From assembly GCA_977006965.1 (NCBI GenBank), contig OZ345384.1:558001-622000 (forward strand): 64,000 nt of DNA, given 5' to 3'. The notes under the pieces are model-generated. The model made no database searches and was not told the origin of the DNA. It was given only the letters and a program-made list of their open reading frames with translations. The DNA comes from Phymatolithon calcareum. Taxonomy: Eukaryota > Rhodophyta > Florideophyceae > Hapalidiales. The translations under genes were made by a program, and so were the position numbers. Below are positions 18,294 through 30,178 of this stretch, piece after piece; position 1 is the stretch's first letter, and the number at the start of each line of letters is the position of its first letter.

Positions 18294-20934
18294 ACTTCTT
18301 CGAGCTCTAGCAACCATTCTATGGGTCAAGAAGCTTGAATAAGGATGGGAACACGACATTGAAATATCCGTAACATTTTGATAAAATGCAGTCCTGCAAG
18401 GTGCCCGTGCCAGAGACAAACTTTTTCATATTTCGTGAATGATGTACTGAGGGAGAGAACAAGGTTTGTAGACTTCATAGCGCTGCAGATACTCGTACAA
18501 ACAAATACAGTACTATAAGAATGTAATGGCTGAACTGCGGGAGAGATCAGAGCGTTCCATCTTCAGGAGTTGTGGACCTCGCGCGCGCATATGGGCAAGA
18601 AGTTGGTGTCGTGCAGGTCTCATTTAATGTTGCTGTAGATTGAAGAAACGGAGCATGTAACTAGAACGGTTGATATTGACGGTGTCGGGGTTGTGTGTGG
18701 TGTAGATGAGTCTCGCAGTTTGTTACCAACTCAGCCAGACACCTCGGATCTCCAAGAGATATTGTTGCTCCCGGATCATGTGGTAGTTGTTATGGTTGCT
18801 TTGGCTGCTCTACCTTCCCCAGCTCGGGAGGTTGCAACCAGGTTTTATACTGTTTCTAAATACAATCATAGGTAGCTATGTAACTACCAGCTATGCTAGG
18901 GATATTGCTATGGGACGTCGATACCGTATCTGGTAACATTACATAGACTTATGTTACTATCCGTATTCGGAACATACCCAGAAATTGTGGTAGTCAACTG
19001 TGCGTGGTAAATCTTGCACTCAATGCAATATCGTGAAGAAGGACAGCAGGCTTATGTGCTCGTGTCCAGCGCAGACGAGTAATTGTCTACAGTGGAGAGC
19101 ATATGTTGGGTTGTGGTCTTCCTGAGAGAAGTGAGATCTGGAGATGAGAATAGTATATAAATCGGAGTGAGATTGTGACGGATGCGAGTGGAAGCGATTG
19201 TGACCGATACGAGGGGCAATGGCCACACATGGCACATTCTTTCAATACTCCCTTTAACTGTAACCCCTTTAACTGGAATCCCTACAGACAACAACCGGAT
19301 TCCATTCCCGACCCAGAACACCCTAAAATATCTAAATTTTAACGGAACCTGAAAGACTGCAAAATTCAATCCCCAAAAAGGAAGACCCTTATTTTGTTTA
19401 TATTTCGGAGGTTCGTTGCACATGAGAGGGTCACTGTAAATATCAGTGCATCATGTTCAATCCACCTGCTCTTCGTCGGTCAAACCATTTTATTCTTTTC
19501 GTTACCGAAATTGAGTACGTCCGTGAACTGCCTCACCATAGCCAAGAAGAAGCGCAATCCGGATGAGTGCGACCTTCTACTAGCAAAATGATAGGCCACA
19601 CGGACTGCAATCTCCCTTTAACAATAATTCTACTACCTGTCCCGAACCGTCGCAGTTAGAGGAGGCGCTACTGTAGTCATAAATGAAAACATTCCCGATT
19701 TAACGGTTGGGATACAGGATTTCAGTCAATCGTCGAAATAGGAATGCGGAAATAAAAGACGATCTGGGAAGTTACTTGAAACGTGTGAGGACACGTTCCG
19801 TATACTAGAGGATAAGTCGAAGGGTGAAGTACAGAGATGGTCTTGGGTCTGGTGCTTCTGCGTGTGTTGCATATAAATCCACCTGAGCGATCGGCTTCCG
19901 TCCTTCTATGGTGTTCTACAACTTTTCTGGCAGCATGGCACTAAATTTGCTAACTTGCAGCACAAGCTTGCAAACCAGTTTGTCCATCTAGCTTGCAAGT
20001 TAGCTTTGCAAAAAAGCTCTTGAGCATAGTGGAATTGTCTTAGGACAGGATAAATTATAAAAGTACTGTAAATAATTTATAAAATTTCTACCATATTCCT
20101 TTTCAAGGGAAGTACCTTTACATTGATCCCCTCTTTGAAAAGAGGTGCCCCGTTAGATGCTAATATAATTGTGTGAAATGCGTTATTCACAGCTTGCAGA
20201 ATCATAATTATAGGTTGTTCAAGTCGGAAAACTATTTCGTTATCATTCTCCGCAACGTTGAATGGTACGATGAGTTTTAGCCGAAAGTTCGTTGTCTGGG
20301 GAAGCAGATTCTATTCGGAAACAGCAAATGGTCGCCAACCTTTATGTTGAACTTTTGAGATCAGCGGAGTGTGCTATATACTTATTAAGTTTGGTTATGT
20401 TCTCCCGAGCATACTTTATGACTTCTTTAATGACAGGTATTGATTCTGATGCAGGTGGTTCTGCGGATGTGACAGAGACGCGTTCAGATAGTACGGGAAA
20501 AGCATGTTGTCAAATACAGTCCCGAATTACAAGCCGTTTCAATTTTCAAAAAGATACTTGTCTCAGATATCATGTGATGAAATAGGACGGTAGCATTTCT
20601 TGAATTTTCTGTTTATTCGCTCCGCTTGTCTCTCAGTTCGTGGATGGTAAGCAGTAGATGGGGATTATTGTAACGTCTAGGAGAGAGAATAATTATGTCC
20701 AAACTTGCAGACGAAAATTTTATCCCTGTTTGGAATTATTATGTACATTATTCCGTACTGTCTGTAGAAGTTTTCATGAAAAAGTCTTGAAACTCACTGT
20801 GTCCTTACGTTTTGACATGTCAGAAATATGAGAACCATCTTTGTGATTCGGTCGAAAGATTATAGGGAATAGAAGAAGATGACTAGCGCAAAGAGAAGAA
20901 ATTCACAGAAGATCTATAGCGTCAACACCAACAA
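18294..20934. other. Intergenic, no recognised gene
   Basis: No frame here shows a domain or long coding run. One hairpin has 11-bp arms (19949-19959 GCTAACTTGCA and 19994-20004). The rest is AT-rich unique sequence. Confidence 0.5.
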
Positions 20935-21100
20935 ATGGAAGAAGAAGTGCAGCTTTTTTATTTAAAAGTTAACAATGCATCTGTAGAGAATTGGGACAAC
21001 TTTGCGCCTGCCGTGCGAACATAGCAAAGCTCTAATTTGATTTTCCACCAGTGGGTGTGACAACATCTTGTGGGGTTCCAAAACCTTCCTCTTCTTCAAG
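20935..21100 (-). mobile_element. LINE-A family 3' UTR fragment
   Basis: Reverse-complement similarity to the LINE-A 3' UTR and tail: a GTGTCACACC-like block, then 'catctgtagag...' and the 'aacttttaaataaaaaagc' tail. Diverged; boundaries approximate. Confidence 0.5.
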
Positions 21101-21638
21101 GCTAATTCGAACGACGATTTTCTGAGAAAAGAAGTCCCTGGATCCAGCTGAAATGGCAGCTCACCTGACGGAGGAGCTCAAAGTCCCTCAAGGCACGGAA
21201 ATACAGCCGAGGAAATTTCAAGTCACAAGTGGACTGAAAAGAGAGCTTTTCTCTGAAGCACAGGTATAAGCCTCAGAGCAAAGGTACAGTTTCCTAATGA
21301 CAACGATCACCGAAGCGGCCAGCTCGGTTGCTGACCTGAGGACTGATGATTCCACTAAATAGGAGACCTACACTCCCGGAAAAGTTGCAAACCGTTCTCG
21401 CTGTTATCGCACGCTCGAAAATATTCGAATCAGCTGTGGGTAAACTGATCCGGAAGTATTATTCCTTCATCAGATCACAAATATGATTCCAACCTCAACA
21501 AGGTACAGAATAAACCCTCCTCCGTTATACAGAAGCCTTAAAACAAGGAAGAATGACGAAAGCCTTGCTTGAATTGAAGTTAGCAGGCAATCAGATTGTG
21601 CGACAGGAGTTATTGCGAGAAATTGACGTTAGATTATC
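21101..21638. other. Intergenic, nothing recognised
   Basis: No coding frame longer than about 50 codons and no repeat structure identified. Confidence 0.45.
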
Positions 21639-22364
21639 ATGAAATGTGGTATTGTTGACTTCGCTCTCGCTGCAGAAGGCTATCTTCACTGTTATGAACG
21701 ACGCTTAAAGAACACGAGGTGTAAGCGGAGCCTCCCGTCTATAGCTATGACAGCAGATTCCGCTCTTTTCTCACCGTCGTCCTCTCTCTCCACATCTACT
21801 GTCCGTCCCGTCTCACAAACCAATGATGGCTTTTACTTTTTCGAAACCAACCTTGAAGGACGTCGTCACTGCGCTGATGCCTTTCGTTGGGCTGAAACGA
21901 AATCTATGAGAGCTAGGTCAACAGGGCGCACGGTGGAGAAGATGGTAATCACGTACAGATGCTCGAAACATGACTCTGTTACACCCGAAATGTGTCTTCT
22001 GGTTTGCAGAACCCCTAACAGTACCTCAAGATATGCACGCGAACGAGAAACGGATTGTAGAGTAGGAGAGCGCTCTGTTGGCCTATTCGAGGAGGCGTGT
22101 GCTTTTATGCAGAGTCGTAGCGGCACCATTCGGTCACATTTCGATGATCGAGCTCTCTCGGACTACGATAAGTCGATGCGCCTATTGTTCGAGGTTATGG
22201 GGAAGCAAGGAATGGTTGCAATTGGAGAGGTTGAGTTGATTGGGTTATTTCGGTTATTGACTTGGCGGACCTTGGATCCTGGCTATATAGGCCCAGGATT
22301 CGTCTTTGCTCGAATTTGCTCGGAAACCAAGTATGGGCCTTTGTCGACGACGGAGACCCATTAA
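21639..22364 (+). CDS. Hypothetical protein, uncertain
   Basis: 241 codons from an ATG at 21639. A stretch at about 66-135 with aromatic residues and spaced cysteines (FYFFETNLEG..., ITYRCSKHD, CLLVCRT) faintly recalls the N-terminal zinc-binding part of FAR1/MULE-type proteins, but I cannot confirm this. No signal peptide or membrane segment. It has no recognisable partner nearby and may be a chance frame. The hAT MITE at 22446 lies 80 bases downstream. Confidence 0.3.
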   Translation: MKCGIVDFALAAEGYLHCYERRLKNTRCKRSLPSIAMTADSALFSPSSSLSTSTVRPVSQTNDGFYFFETNLEGRRHCADAFRWAETKSMRARSTGRTVEKMVITYRCSKHDSVTPEMCLLVCRTPNSTSRYARERETDCRVGERSVGLFEEACAFMQSRSGTIRSHFDDRALSDYDKSMRLLFEVMGKQGMVAIGEVELIGLFRLLTWRTLDPGYIGPGFVFARICSETKYGPLSTTETH

Positions 22365-22445
22365 CTCTAAAGAAATCTATCATAATCATATCATATCATA
22401 CTACACGTGTAATTTATCAAAAGTCATCGTTTTTTGACTCTGAGC

Positions 22446-22864
22446 TAGGGATGGCTCTCCCGAAACATTGGCCCGGAGGGCCGTACTTGCCCTCTATCAG
22501 TGGCCCTCTAGAGGGGAGGGGCCCTCTTTGACCCTCATTACAGACCTGATTTCGGGCCCCGAAAAGCCCGAAACTGGGGAGGATTGTTTCATCAGACATC
22601 AGTATCATACGTCAGAAGCACTGGCAGGTTGATTTCTCGTCCTGAATCCGTAGCCCTCATGCCATGAAGCTAATGCTGCGTCCACGTTTCTGTATACTGT
22701 ACAATTCTGTCCATATTCTAATATCATAAGCACTTCGTTGTCGTAAGAATATCATAAGCCCGAAAGGGGCCCTCTACTTGGCGCGAGGGAGAGGGCAAAA
22801 TCCCCTCTTTGAGGTAAAAAAGGGCCCATTTCGGGGAGGGGCCCTTTCGGGAGGGCCATCCCTA
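22446..22864. mobile_element. hAT-type MITE, 419 bp, with 8-bp target duplication
   Basis: Ends are TAGGGATGGC... and ...GCCATCCCTA inverted repeats, continuing inward as CTCCCGAAA. The insert is flanked by CTCTGAGC at 22438-22445 and 22865-22872; eight-base duplications are the hAT hallmark. The interior is unusual, made of many GGGCCC/GAGGGG blocks that can pair with one another, and has no ORF. Confidence 0.88.
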
Positions 22865-22872
22865 CTCTGAGC

Positions 22873-24189
22873 CCGGGGGTATACTTATCATATCAATATC
22901 ACACATGCACACGTGTCGCGAGATCATATATTGACGAGGAAATATGCAGCGAGTAGAACACCAAGATGACATACTTCCAACAGCGCCCAGGGAAATGGTG
23001 TACGTCCACGATGAAGACTATAATTCTAGAGCCGGTGTGGGCAAGCAACGAAGAAAGAAGAGTAGCTCTTGCGATTTACATAATCCTGAACCACACAGAC
23101 TAAGCTCAAGGAATGAGAGATAGGAAAAATGAGTAGAAACCAAGGTGCCATTTAACCTCCAGTTCGGTAGATAGCCACCTTTACAATTAACTACAGTACT
23201 TGGAGAAGAGGAAACCATTTGGAGAAGCGGTAAACAATCCGAACAAGCCAATCTGCGGAATCGTTTTTGTCAATATTTTCACTATGGAATGTGACCGTCT
23301 TGAATCGAGAAAGAAGAAGATCCCATGTGATAGGAAAAATAAATTGCCAGGAATCCTCAATCTCCCCGAGGTGCAACTCGCGCTCCAGTACAACTGTGAT
23401 AGATTTCTACGGGTGCTCGCAACAAGTATGGAATAAAAATTCGAAAACAGAGGTCGACAGCATATAGCGAAGCTGGAACCTACACTTTACGTTTAAATAG
23501 CGGTGGAGTCCAAGCACCAACAACCCCATAGAGGACTTTGATAGGATTACCTTGAATCCTGAGTTTTCCCGTCCGCCATTTTGGTGCGCGTTTCGTGAGC
23601 TGCACAAAAGTAGCTAGCATCAGAGATTCCGCCAAGAGCTATTCCTTCTTCAATCTGGCCTCTCTAAAAAACCACGAGGGTGCTCTGCTCGTCAAAATGG
23701 GATTAGTGGACTTTTCACTATGCACAGCGCGATTTTGAAAATTCTCGAGACACCGCAGCAGTCCATTTCAGCCGATCATGGGAGTGATGTTCAATTTCAA
23801 GAACTCGGCCATTCGCACAACATCATGAGTGCACACAAATCTGACACGCCTCGGAGCACATCTCTGTTGTTCCATTATATCAGCGATAAGAATTAAATTG
23901 AGTGAACTCCTGAAAATTCAGTCCACGAAAAAACGCACTCGGAATGAAGTAGAACGTCAGAAAAGTCGGTACCTTTATTAAGTTGTATTTTACGAGCCGG
24001 TAAAATTTTCATTTGCCTTAATCAGAATTGCGTAGTATCACGTCAACGGCTCGAACCACGTCATTCTCTTCTGAGGGGTCCTGGCTTTCTTGAAGGCACC
24101 GTTGAGTGTTCCAACTACGCATGCTCCTTGACTGTCCATTTCTTCATTCAATTTCGGCGAGATTCTTGGAAAGTGAGGAATTTAGGATA
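22873..24189. other. Intergenic, no recognised gene
   Basis: Only short frames without domains (for example 23200-23436 plus). No repeats assigned. Confidence 0.45.
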
Positions 24190-24287
24190 GTAGAGCGTGA
24201 CCAGCACGGTAGACACTGAGAAGATTCCCTGTTACTCATATTGAGGCGTTGGGAGCTTATAAAATAAAACATCACATATCCCCACTT
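24190..24287 (+). mobile_element. LINE-C family 3' tail
   Basis: 'gagaagattccctgttactcatattgaggcgttgggagcttataaaataaaa'-type sequence followed by CACATATCCCC, matching the ends of LINE-C, D and E. It contains only non-coding 3' UTR, so it is an extreme 5' truncation. Confidence 0.75.
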
Positions 24288-25479
24288 ACAAACCATCTTG
24301 TGCAAAGAATCCTGTGCCTTCCTTTCATGCTCACTGCTCGGTGCGATAGACCCTTCTTGGGAACATTAATTTTCCGGGCCCGGCGTTCTTCTTGCTGCTC
24401 CCAGACTCGTCGGAGGCGAAAACTGCACTCGAATTGTATAAATAATCCACGCACATACAAACATTTAAGCCCCTTGCAACGGCGCATAGTATGCCAGATA
24501 TTTCCGGTAGTATATGAGATTCTTCTTGTCATCAAAACAGTCGATATGGGTCTTCACTTCCGCATTGATGAGAAAGATTATACTGGTAAGAGTGAGCTAA
24601 AATGCTCCGGGACATTTCAGTGTCCCATATGTAATCACTGGGAGTGTTAAGATAAGGTTGGGTTTATCATGAAAAGTGGTGATCTCTCTCCGATGAGATG
24701 ATGAGATGCTCCAGTCTAAGGTGCGATTTAGGACCGCCGCTTAAATAGAGCAGGGGCGAGAAATGCACACCCTGTATAAAGAGGGGGAGCACTAACAGAC
24801 ACTACTCTAACAATCCCAATTGGTTGGTATGTTCTCCCTGAGAGTGTAAGTTTCCCTCCTTACGCTCGTGCAGCATTGCTTGTCTACACACAGCACTATG
24901 TAAAAATATATAAAGCCACAGGACATTGGTGTCTTCTAGAGCAGTGAATACTCACACGAGCTGATGAGTGGGCGTATCGGGCTTACACATTGCTGATGAG
25001 CCAGACGCAGCTGACGAGGGGTGACCGGCTGGGGAAAGTCTCCCTGGAGCGCTCTACTTTCTGAGGCGCAAAACGCCATGGCCCCGACAAGTCTTTGGAG
25101 GTCATTGCGGAGCCTGGAGGCCGTGAACGGCTGTGGTTGAAACAGGGCAGTCGCTGATCGAGACGTCGGACGTGTCAATACTCGAAGGCGAAGACGCAAG
25201 TACTCCAAAAAATAACCAAAATTTGAGTTACGAAAATGTTGAAACACGGACGTAGGTCCACAGTCAGGATCCTCGACTAACAGGAAGACGTTAGGCACAG
25301 GATCAATGACAGCTACCCGCGCAAGCAGGGGGATGTACAACGTTAAGTAAAAAGTCACCCAATGGGCACGACAGCCCCGCGATGAATGCCGCTATCGGAC
25401 TAGTGCGTGTAACATGACTAAGCTCAGGTGTACAATGTGAGATATGGGTAATATTATCCACCCAAAAATCTACATCTCT
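24288..25479. other. Intergenic, no recognised gene
   Basis: A 140-codon minus-strand frame at 24936-25358 has no recognisable domain and no supporting context. Nothing else stands out. Confidence 0.4.
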
Positions 25480-25570
25480 TCTTCTTCAAAAGAAGAAAGG
25501 TAGATTTATATTTAATCATTACCAACGCATCTGCTGACTGTTGAGACAATTTTTCGAGTGCTAAGAAAAC
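25480..25570 (-). mobile_element. LINE-A family 3' tail
   Basis: The reverse complement carries 'cagatgcgttggtaatgattaaatataaatctacctttctt'-like sequence, the LINE-A tail seen at 5900-5945. The adjoining 25571-25870 may belong to the same copy but could not be aligned. Confidence 0.6.
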
Positions 25571-26099
25571 TTAGGTTAATTTTGTTCGAACAAGAGTTGA
25601 GAAGAACTTTTCTTCCATGGACATTCAATGTCCCTGGAAGAAGATGGGAAAGCTCGTGTCTAAAATAAAATCTGCAAAGCCACAATTTTCAGGAGGATTC
25701 CATGTCACTGCAGATGGTTCTTCTGACAGTTGAAACATGAGGTCCATTGAATCTCCCATGGTTCGAACGGAAACTGTTTTTCTGAAAATTCGTAATGCAA
25801 AAACGGAAACACGCAGTAGACTGGAACTCACGGGTGGACCGGGGAGCTTGAGGGGCCAGTACGCCACGTATCCTTAGAATTCAATATATAATGCGCTCTC
25901 CATCCGAAACAGCAATAATTTTCCAGCTATGAAAGAGATAGTAACGAAAAATATATTCAGCTCATTCTGTCTTCAGTACAACGACAATGTTTCCATAAAA
26001 CGGGTCATATCGGTGCAACCGGCTACATGGTAAAAGATGCCTGAGCTAAAGAGTGGTGAATGGCGCTAAGATAGGATTTCTTTCAGTGCGAATGAATAT

Positions 26100-26375
26100 G
26101 TTTGTTGTTTATTTTTAAAGCCCCACAGTAATACGAATATACGGGCAAGGCTTCACTTGGAAAAGAGGGTTCAGTTCCATCCGCAGTCTTGACAGCTTGA
26201 AGCATAGGAAGGACCTCATCTTGTGCTCTCTTTGTAGATGCATTTTCCTAAGGAGATAGCTTATCTTTCGAAAGCCCTGTCTTGAAATCTTGGATAGCAT
26301 CTTTGTCAGATTGTCCCGTCAGCTCTGTGAGACCATGTGAGAACATACCGAATGAACATTTTATCACAAGCGTTC
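26100..26375 (-). mobile_element. LINE-A-like ORF2 C-terminus with 3' tail
   Basis: The minus strand encodes GMF...LTELTGQSDKDAIQDF...AQDEVLPMLQAV, aligning with the end of the LINE-A protein (GMFPPMS...ELTGQCGNDAIED...LEELLTMFQAV). It ends in a 'gctttaaaaataaacaacaaacatat' tail. Stops and frame changes show decay. Confidence 0.65.
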
Positions 26376-26399
26376 TCAGTGAAATCCCGATAAGCAAGC

Positions 26400-26752
26400 A
26401 AAAGAAGTTGCCAGGAGTGTTGCATATAAGGGAAAGGACGACAAGGCTAAGATGCCTAAGACTGATTTTTAACAGAGCTCCGTTGTGGAGGAAACCAATC
26501 CTCGGTGAGTATTTTGGACCCGATGCTGAAATTGAGCTTATTGCACTTTAATGCATACTCGGGTCTAAGATGATGGACAAAGAGACTGAATATGAATGCA
26601 AAAGACTAACTCGAACTCTCATATGGAGAGCAACTCGAATCAAGAAAATGTTAGGAAAATAGAATGCAATAAGTTAGAAGTAATTAAGAAACTGCCCCGT
26701 TACTCACAGTTTGGTATTTGGTGCTTTTAAAATGCATCAACATATATCCCCC
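26400..26752 (+). mobile_element. LINE-C family fragment, 5'-truncated
   Basis: It encodes LPGVLHIRERTTRLRCLRLIFNRAPLWRKPIL..., matching the ORF2 C-terminus of LINE-C/D, with an early in-frame stop at 26549-26551 before the normal end near 26661. The family tail finishes at about 26752. Confidence 0.8.
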
Positions 26753-26754
26753 TT

Positions 26755-26870
26755 TTCTGCTTCCCGGGTAATTTTCCCCCTCGAGGTCTCGAAGGAGATT
26801 GGAGATGGTTTTTTTGTACCCCACTGTAGATTGTTACACGAACAAGAAAAATTTTGCCAAGCGGAATAAT
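26755..26870 (+). mobile_element. LINE-A 3' UTR piece
   Basis: 'ttttccccctcgaggtctcgaaggagat...ccccactg...cacgaacaagaaa' aligns with LINE-A positions 5750-5840. It abuts the preceding LINE-C tail directly. Confidence 0.65.
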
Positions 26871-27073
26871 GATCGAATGCGAACGCAATGCAGAATCACA
26901 ACACCAGAGCTGAGGCGCAAGAAACTAGGAGAACACTTTGCGCTACGACTCTTGTATGCATAACGGAACCTGGAGAGATGCTAGAACTACGAGGGTAAGG
27001 ATGAGGACTTAGCACAGGCACAGAGGGATATTCTATACTTACAAGAGCACGAACTGTTGAACGTCCCAGCGAA

Positions 27074-27259
27074 GAGGCCGTGGAAGGAAAGGTCACCCAC
27101 AAGGATGAAAAATTGCGAATCTATTGGGCATGGAGCGAGACGGAGAAGGCCAAAAAACGCAAAATCATCGTGGATATGTGCGAAAATCCGAACCCCGTAG
27201 TCCAAATCAAGTCGAGGAAACACAGACTTTGTGTAGTAAATGGATCACTTGCGATATAA
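27074..27259 (+). pseudogene. Coding-like remnant, unknown
   Basis: A 61-codon frame (EAVEGKVTHKDEKLRIYW..., ...VVQIKSRKHRLCVVNG) has lysine-rich coding character and stops at 27257-27259, where copia reverse-transcriptase similarity begins on the other strand. Probably part of another degraded transposon; family not recognised. Confidence 0.3.
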
Positions 27260-28718
27260 GCGATCTCATACACCAAAGTGTCGGCGATGAAACGGGCGAG
27301 ACCGATTCCACTCCTGTGGAGCTTGTGTTCCTCTTTGTCTAGAAGCGCCTCTCCCGGCTTTCGGGAAGAGAAATCGGTTTGAGGGTCGTGCGACGTTGCG
27401 CATGGATTTCCGTCTGACAAGCCGAATTCGCGCAAAAGCTGCTCGATGTGCTTGCGCACTTACATTTTGACGCCGGTGCGAGTGCGTTCGATTGCGACGC
27501 CCATGTGTTGGTAGACTGGAACCTGTTCCGTGACCTGCCATTCATTCATCAGTTTGCTTATCAAGCGCTGCAGCTATTACTTGTCTGAGGATGTTAGAAC
27601 AAAGTCGTCGGTATCGGCAAGTAGGCGAGCGGTGGCGCCGGTGGAGGGATCCATGTGTACGAACCAACCACGCTCTGCTTTGATTTCCTTCCAGCCCCAC
27701 TCAATCAGCTTTCCGTTGCGGTGGCGTTCCCATAAAAATCCACCGTCCGGGCTGCCCATCTGAGCCCTCTGTATCAGCACAAGCTTTCCTGGTGCGGTAA
27801 AGGTGCCGTCGGAGCGGCGCGACTGTTTCATCGTTACGCGAAACCGAGGGTCCGACGGAGCAAGGGGTAAGCGCACGGGACGTCGACGCTGCGGATGTAC
27901 TCACCGCACAGTGCGGAGTTGGCATAGAGAAAGCGTCGAGCAGCATGCGAAGGCGATTGTGCTGCAGTTCGCTCTGCGTCGAAGTGCACTCCCGGTTGCA
28001 TTAAATCCCGGCGGGTTGTGCAGCGCGCAGAGAAGCCGGTGAGGTATCCTTCAGCGTTTGTCTTGTGTCTGTAGTTACAAGTGTTCTGAACTGGCTTGTC
28101 GCTTGGCTGAGGTGTGGTGAACGCCCATGCGCCAAGGGCGACCATTCGGTCAATAAAATCGTCATGGGCTTGTGACCATTTCTGCGCGAAACGTTCGCGA
28201 AGGGCCTGCTTGGTTGAGCGCGGGTCTGGCGGTGTGCGCATTGGCTCTTCGAGATCACCTCTGATACCAGCAACATGCGGCTCTTCGTCACATTGCGCTG
28301 AGGCCGCCCGGCCATTTCTGGAGAACCGATGCGGCGGCGATTGTTTGAAGGGCGGAGTTTTCTTGGCTGCGGTATGTTTGGGGGCGGTATGGTCTGTCGT
28401 ACTGTCATCTCGATAAGGTTATGGGAGGCGAAGTGTACTGCGCGGTCTGAGTGATCACATTTGGGTAGCGAAAGTAGCCTTTTTTGGGTCTGTGGTCTTG
28501 TTTGCAAAGCGTTTCTCGATTCTTGAAGCTTGTTTGTATTTCGTGGTCGGTGGCGTGTTCAGAAGAGCGGAGCCGTCTGTGCTGCTGATTTTGGACTGCT
28601 TGTCAAGTGAGCGTCTAGGATCGCGTGTCGGAACGAACTCAGCTACACGGGCATCTATGGCCTTGCGCTTTGCAGTGTTGAGCATACCTTGTAAATAATT
28701 CATTTTCAATATATTCAC
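27260..28718 (-). pseudogene. Copia reverse transcriptase remnant
   Basis: Pieces in different frames, in order: a variable linker (28455-28718), KWSQAHDDFIDRM...GYLTGFSARC (palm start, 28001-28240), DVPCAYPL, WERHRNGKLIEWGWKEIKAE with ADTDDFVLTSSD in place of the usual YVDD region (27577-27876), and RKHIEQLLREFGLSDGNP followed by LHRSGIGLARFIADT (27260-27459). The order and motifs match copia RVT_2. The catalytic YVDD has changed to ADTDD, so it is inactive. Confidence 0.78.
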
Positions 28719-28724
28719 AGCTCG

Positions 28725-30178
28725 CTTTCGCGTAAGAATAGATTATTTAATCAAGAAAGTCAAATGCATAAGTAATTTATTCATGGAGAGGGTAAATATG
28801 AATTATTGGAATATATTCTCATTCCATTATCGCAATTACGTCCTGAATGCACCACAGGTCTGCATTCATACGTAGAAAAAGCTGCATCTCAAGGTTCTCT
28901 GGAGACAGACTCTTCCTGTGCTTATTCAGAGTGTATCCAGCTCTGGAGAAAAACCGTTCAACGATGTTGGAAGTAGGCAATATGAAACGAAGTTCTAAAT
29001 ATCCGGAACGATTTACAGACAGCCTACGTTTCTTTAATGCCTCGTCTGCAAAAGACATCGAGTCCTTGTCCATTGTCGTAACTGCTTCAGAATCCACAGA
29101 GACTACTTTCAGAGAATCTGTTGCTTTGTTCTCTTGACTTGTCATCAACTCAATTCTTTTGCCTTTTACTTCTGCTGGTGAAACTGCGAAGATGGCAACA
29201 TAATGCGTGTCTCCCTCACTCCATACATCGAAGGCAAGTGCGAATTTTTCGGGCAGGTCTCGGCTTATTTTTTGTTCCACTCGCTTGGTGAGGTGGCTCA
29301 CGTACTTGACAACGAACTTCGTAGAAAGGTTGGGGTATTTAATGTGTTTTCGAAACGCCTCTTGCTCGACAACGGAAAACGGCAGCAGAGTCGACACATC
29401 CAACCATTAGCCGCGACAACTTTAGGTTTGTAGAAGTAAGCCGCCTTGTCACTTGAGTTAATCGATGGTGTGGATTTCGATGACACGAGCGAAGAGTCGG
29501 TTTCCTGAAGATCTTTCAATTCCTCTGGATGCTTGGCTCGCACGTGCGATACAGATTGGCATATCCACTGCCCTTCTGCTTCCTGGTAGTGCCACAGAGG
29601 CATCTCCAAACGCAATCGTCGTCGTCGATGTCCTGGCTAAAAAAGCTTTCCCTCACTCGTTTCCCAAGAGTTGACTTGTGTGGCATGATTCCAGTAGTCC
29701 AAATAAAATTGAAGGACGCTCACAAAGATGTGCAATTGATAGAAGTTGATGAAGTGATGGAGGTTAGCTTGGATGTGAGTGATTTGACTTGCCCGGGTCA
29801 CAATTTAAGTACTAGTGTTTAGACATTGCAGCAATCCTGATAACAGCTAATTGTCGGAAAGATGGTTCTAATGTTCTCATCAACGTTCAAATCATAGTAC
29901 GTTGTAGTCTACGAGCGAGACACGCACTATTGATATCAATCCAGGGAGTGTAATGTTGCAACGTTAACATGTTCTATTTGGGAGCAACATTAGTAGTAAT
30001 AGAAAAGACAAGTACGGGCACCTTCTGAATCAGACACGGAGAGTAATTCTAAAAGTATGCACCCTCCTGCAAAAATAAATTATTTTATTCTATCGAGGCT
30101 ATGAATGAATTATTTATCCAACAGATTACAGTTGAATAAATAAATATAAATACATATTCGAATACATTTAAATATGAA
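28725..30178 (-). mobile_element. Internally deleted hAT element nested in copia (hAT-2)
   Basis: Copia similarity stops near 30179 and resumes near 28718. The intervening 1.45 kb holds a shortened hAT transposase and AT-rich ends with repeated AATAATTTATT-like words (28.74-28.81 and 30.07-30.18 kb). I could not fix the terminal repeats or an 8-bp duplication, so the limits are approximate. It inserted after copia. Confidence 0.65.
28819..29686 (-). pseudogene. hAT transposase, BED finger joined to C-terminus, core deleted
   Basis: Starts at ATG 29686. A BED-type zinc finger (CLCG...GYANL, then HVRAKHPEEL) is split by a frameshift, and a second frameshift lies near 29400. The final frame (28819-29403) contains LPFSVVEQEAFRKHI and AFDVWSEGDTHYVAIFAV, then jumps to the C-terminal dimerisation region (LPTSNIVERFFSRAGYTLNKHRK...). 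The central RNase H-like core with most catalytic residues is missing, so it cannot transpose by itself. Confidence 0.78.

Noticed and set aside
20292-20585. 97-codon plus-strand frame
   Set aside because: No motif or context; length is within chance expectation for AT-moderate DNA.
24936-25358. 140-codon minus-strand frame
   Set aside because: No recognisable motif, no homologous copy in the window, weak coding character.
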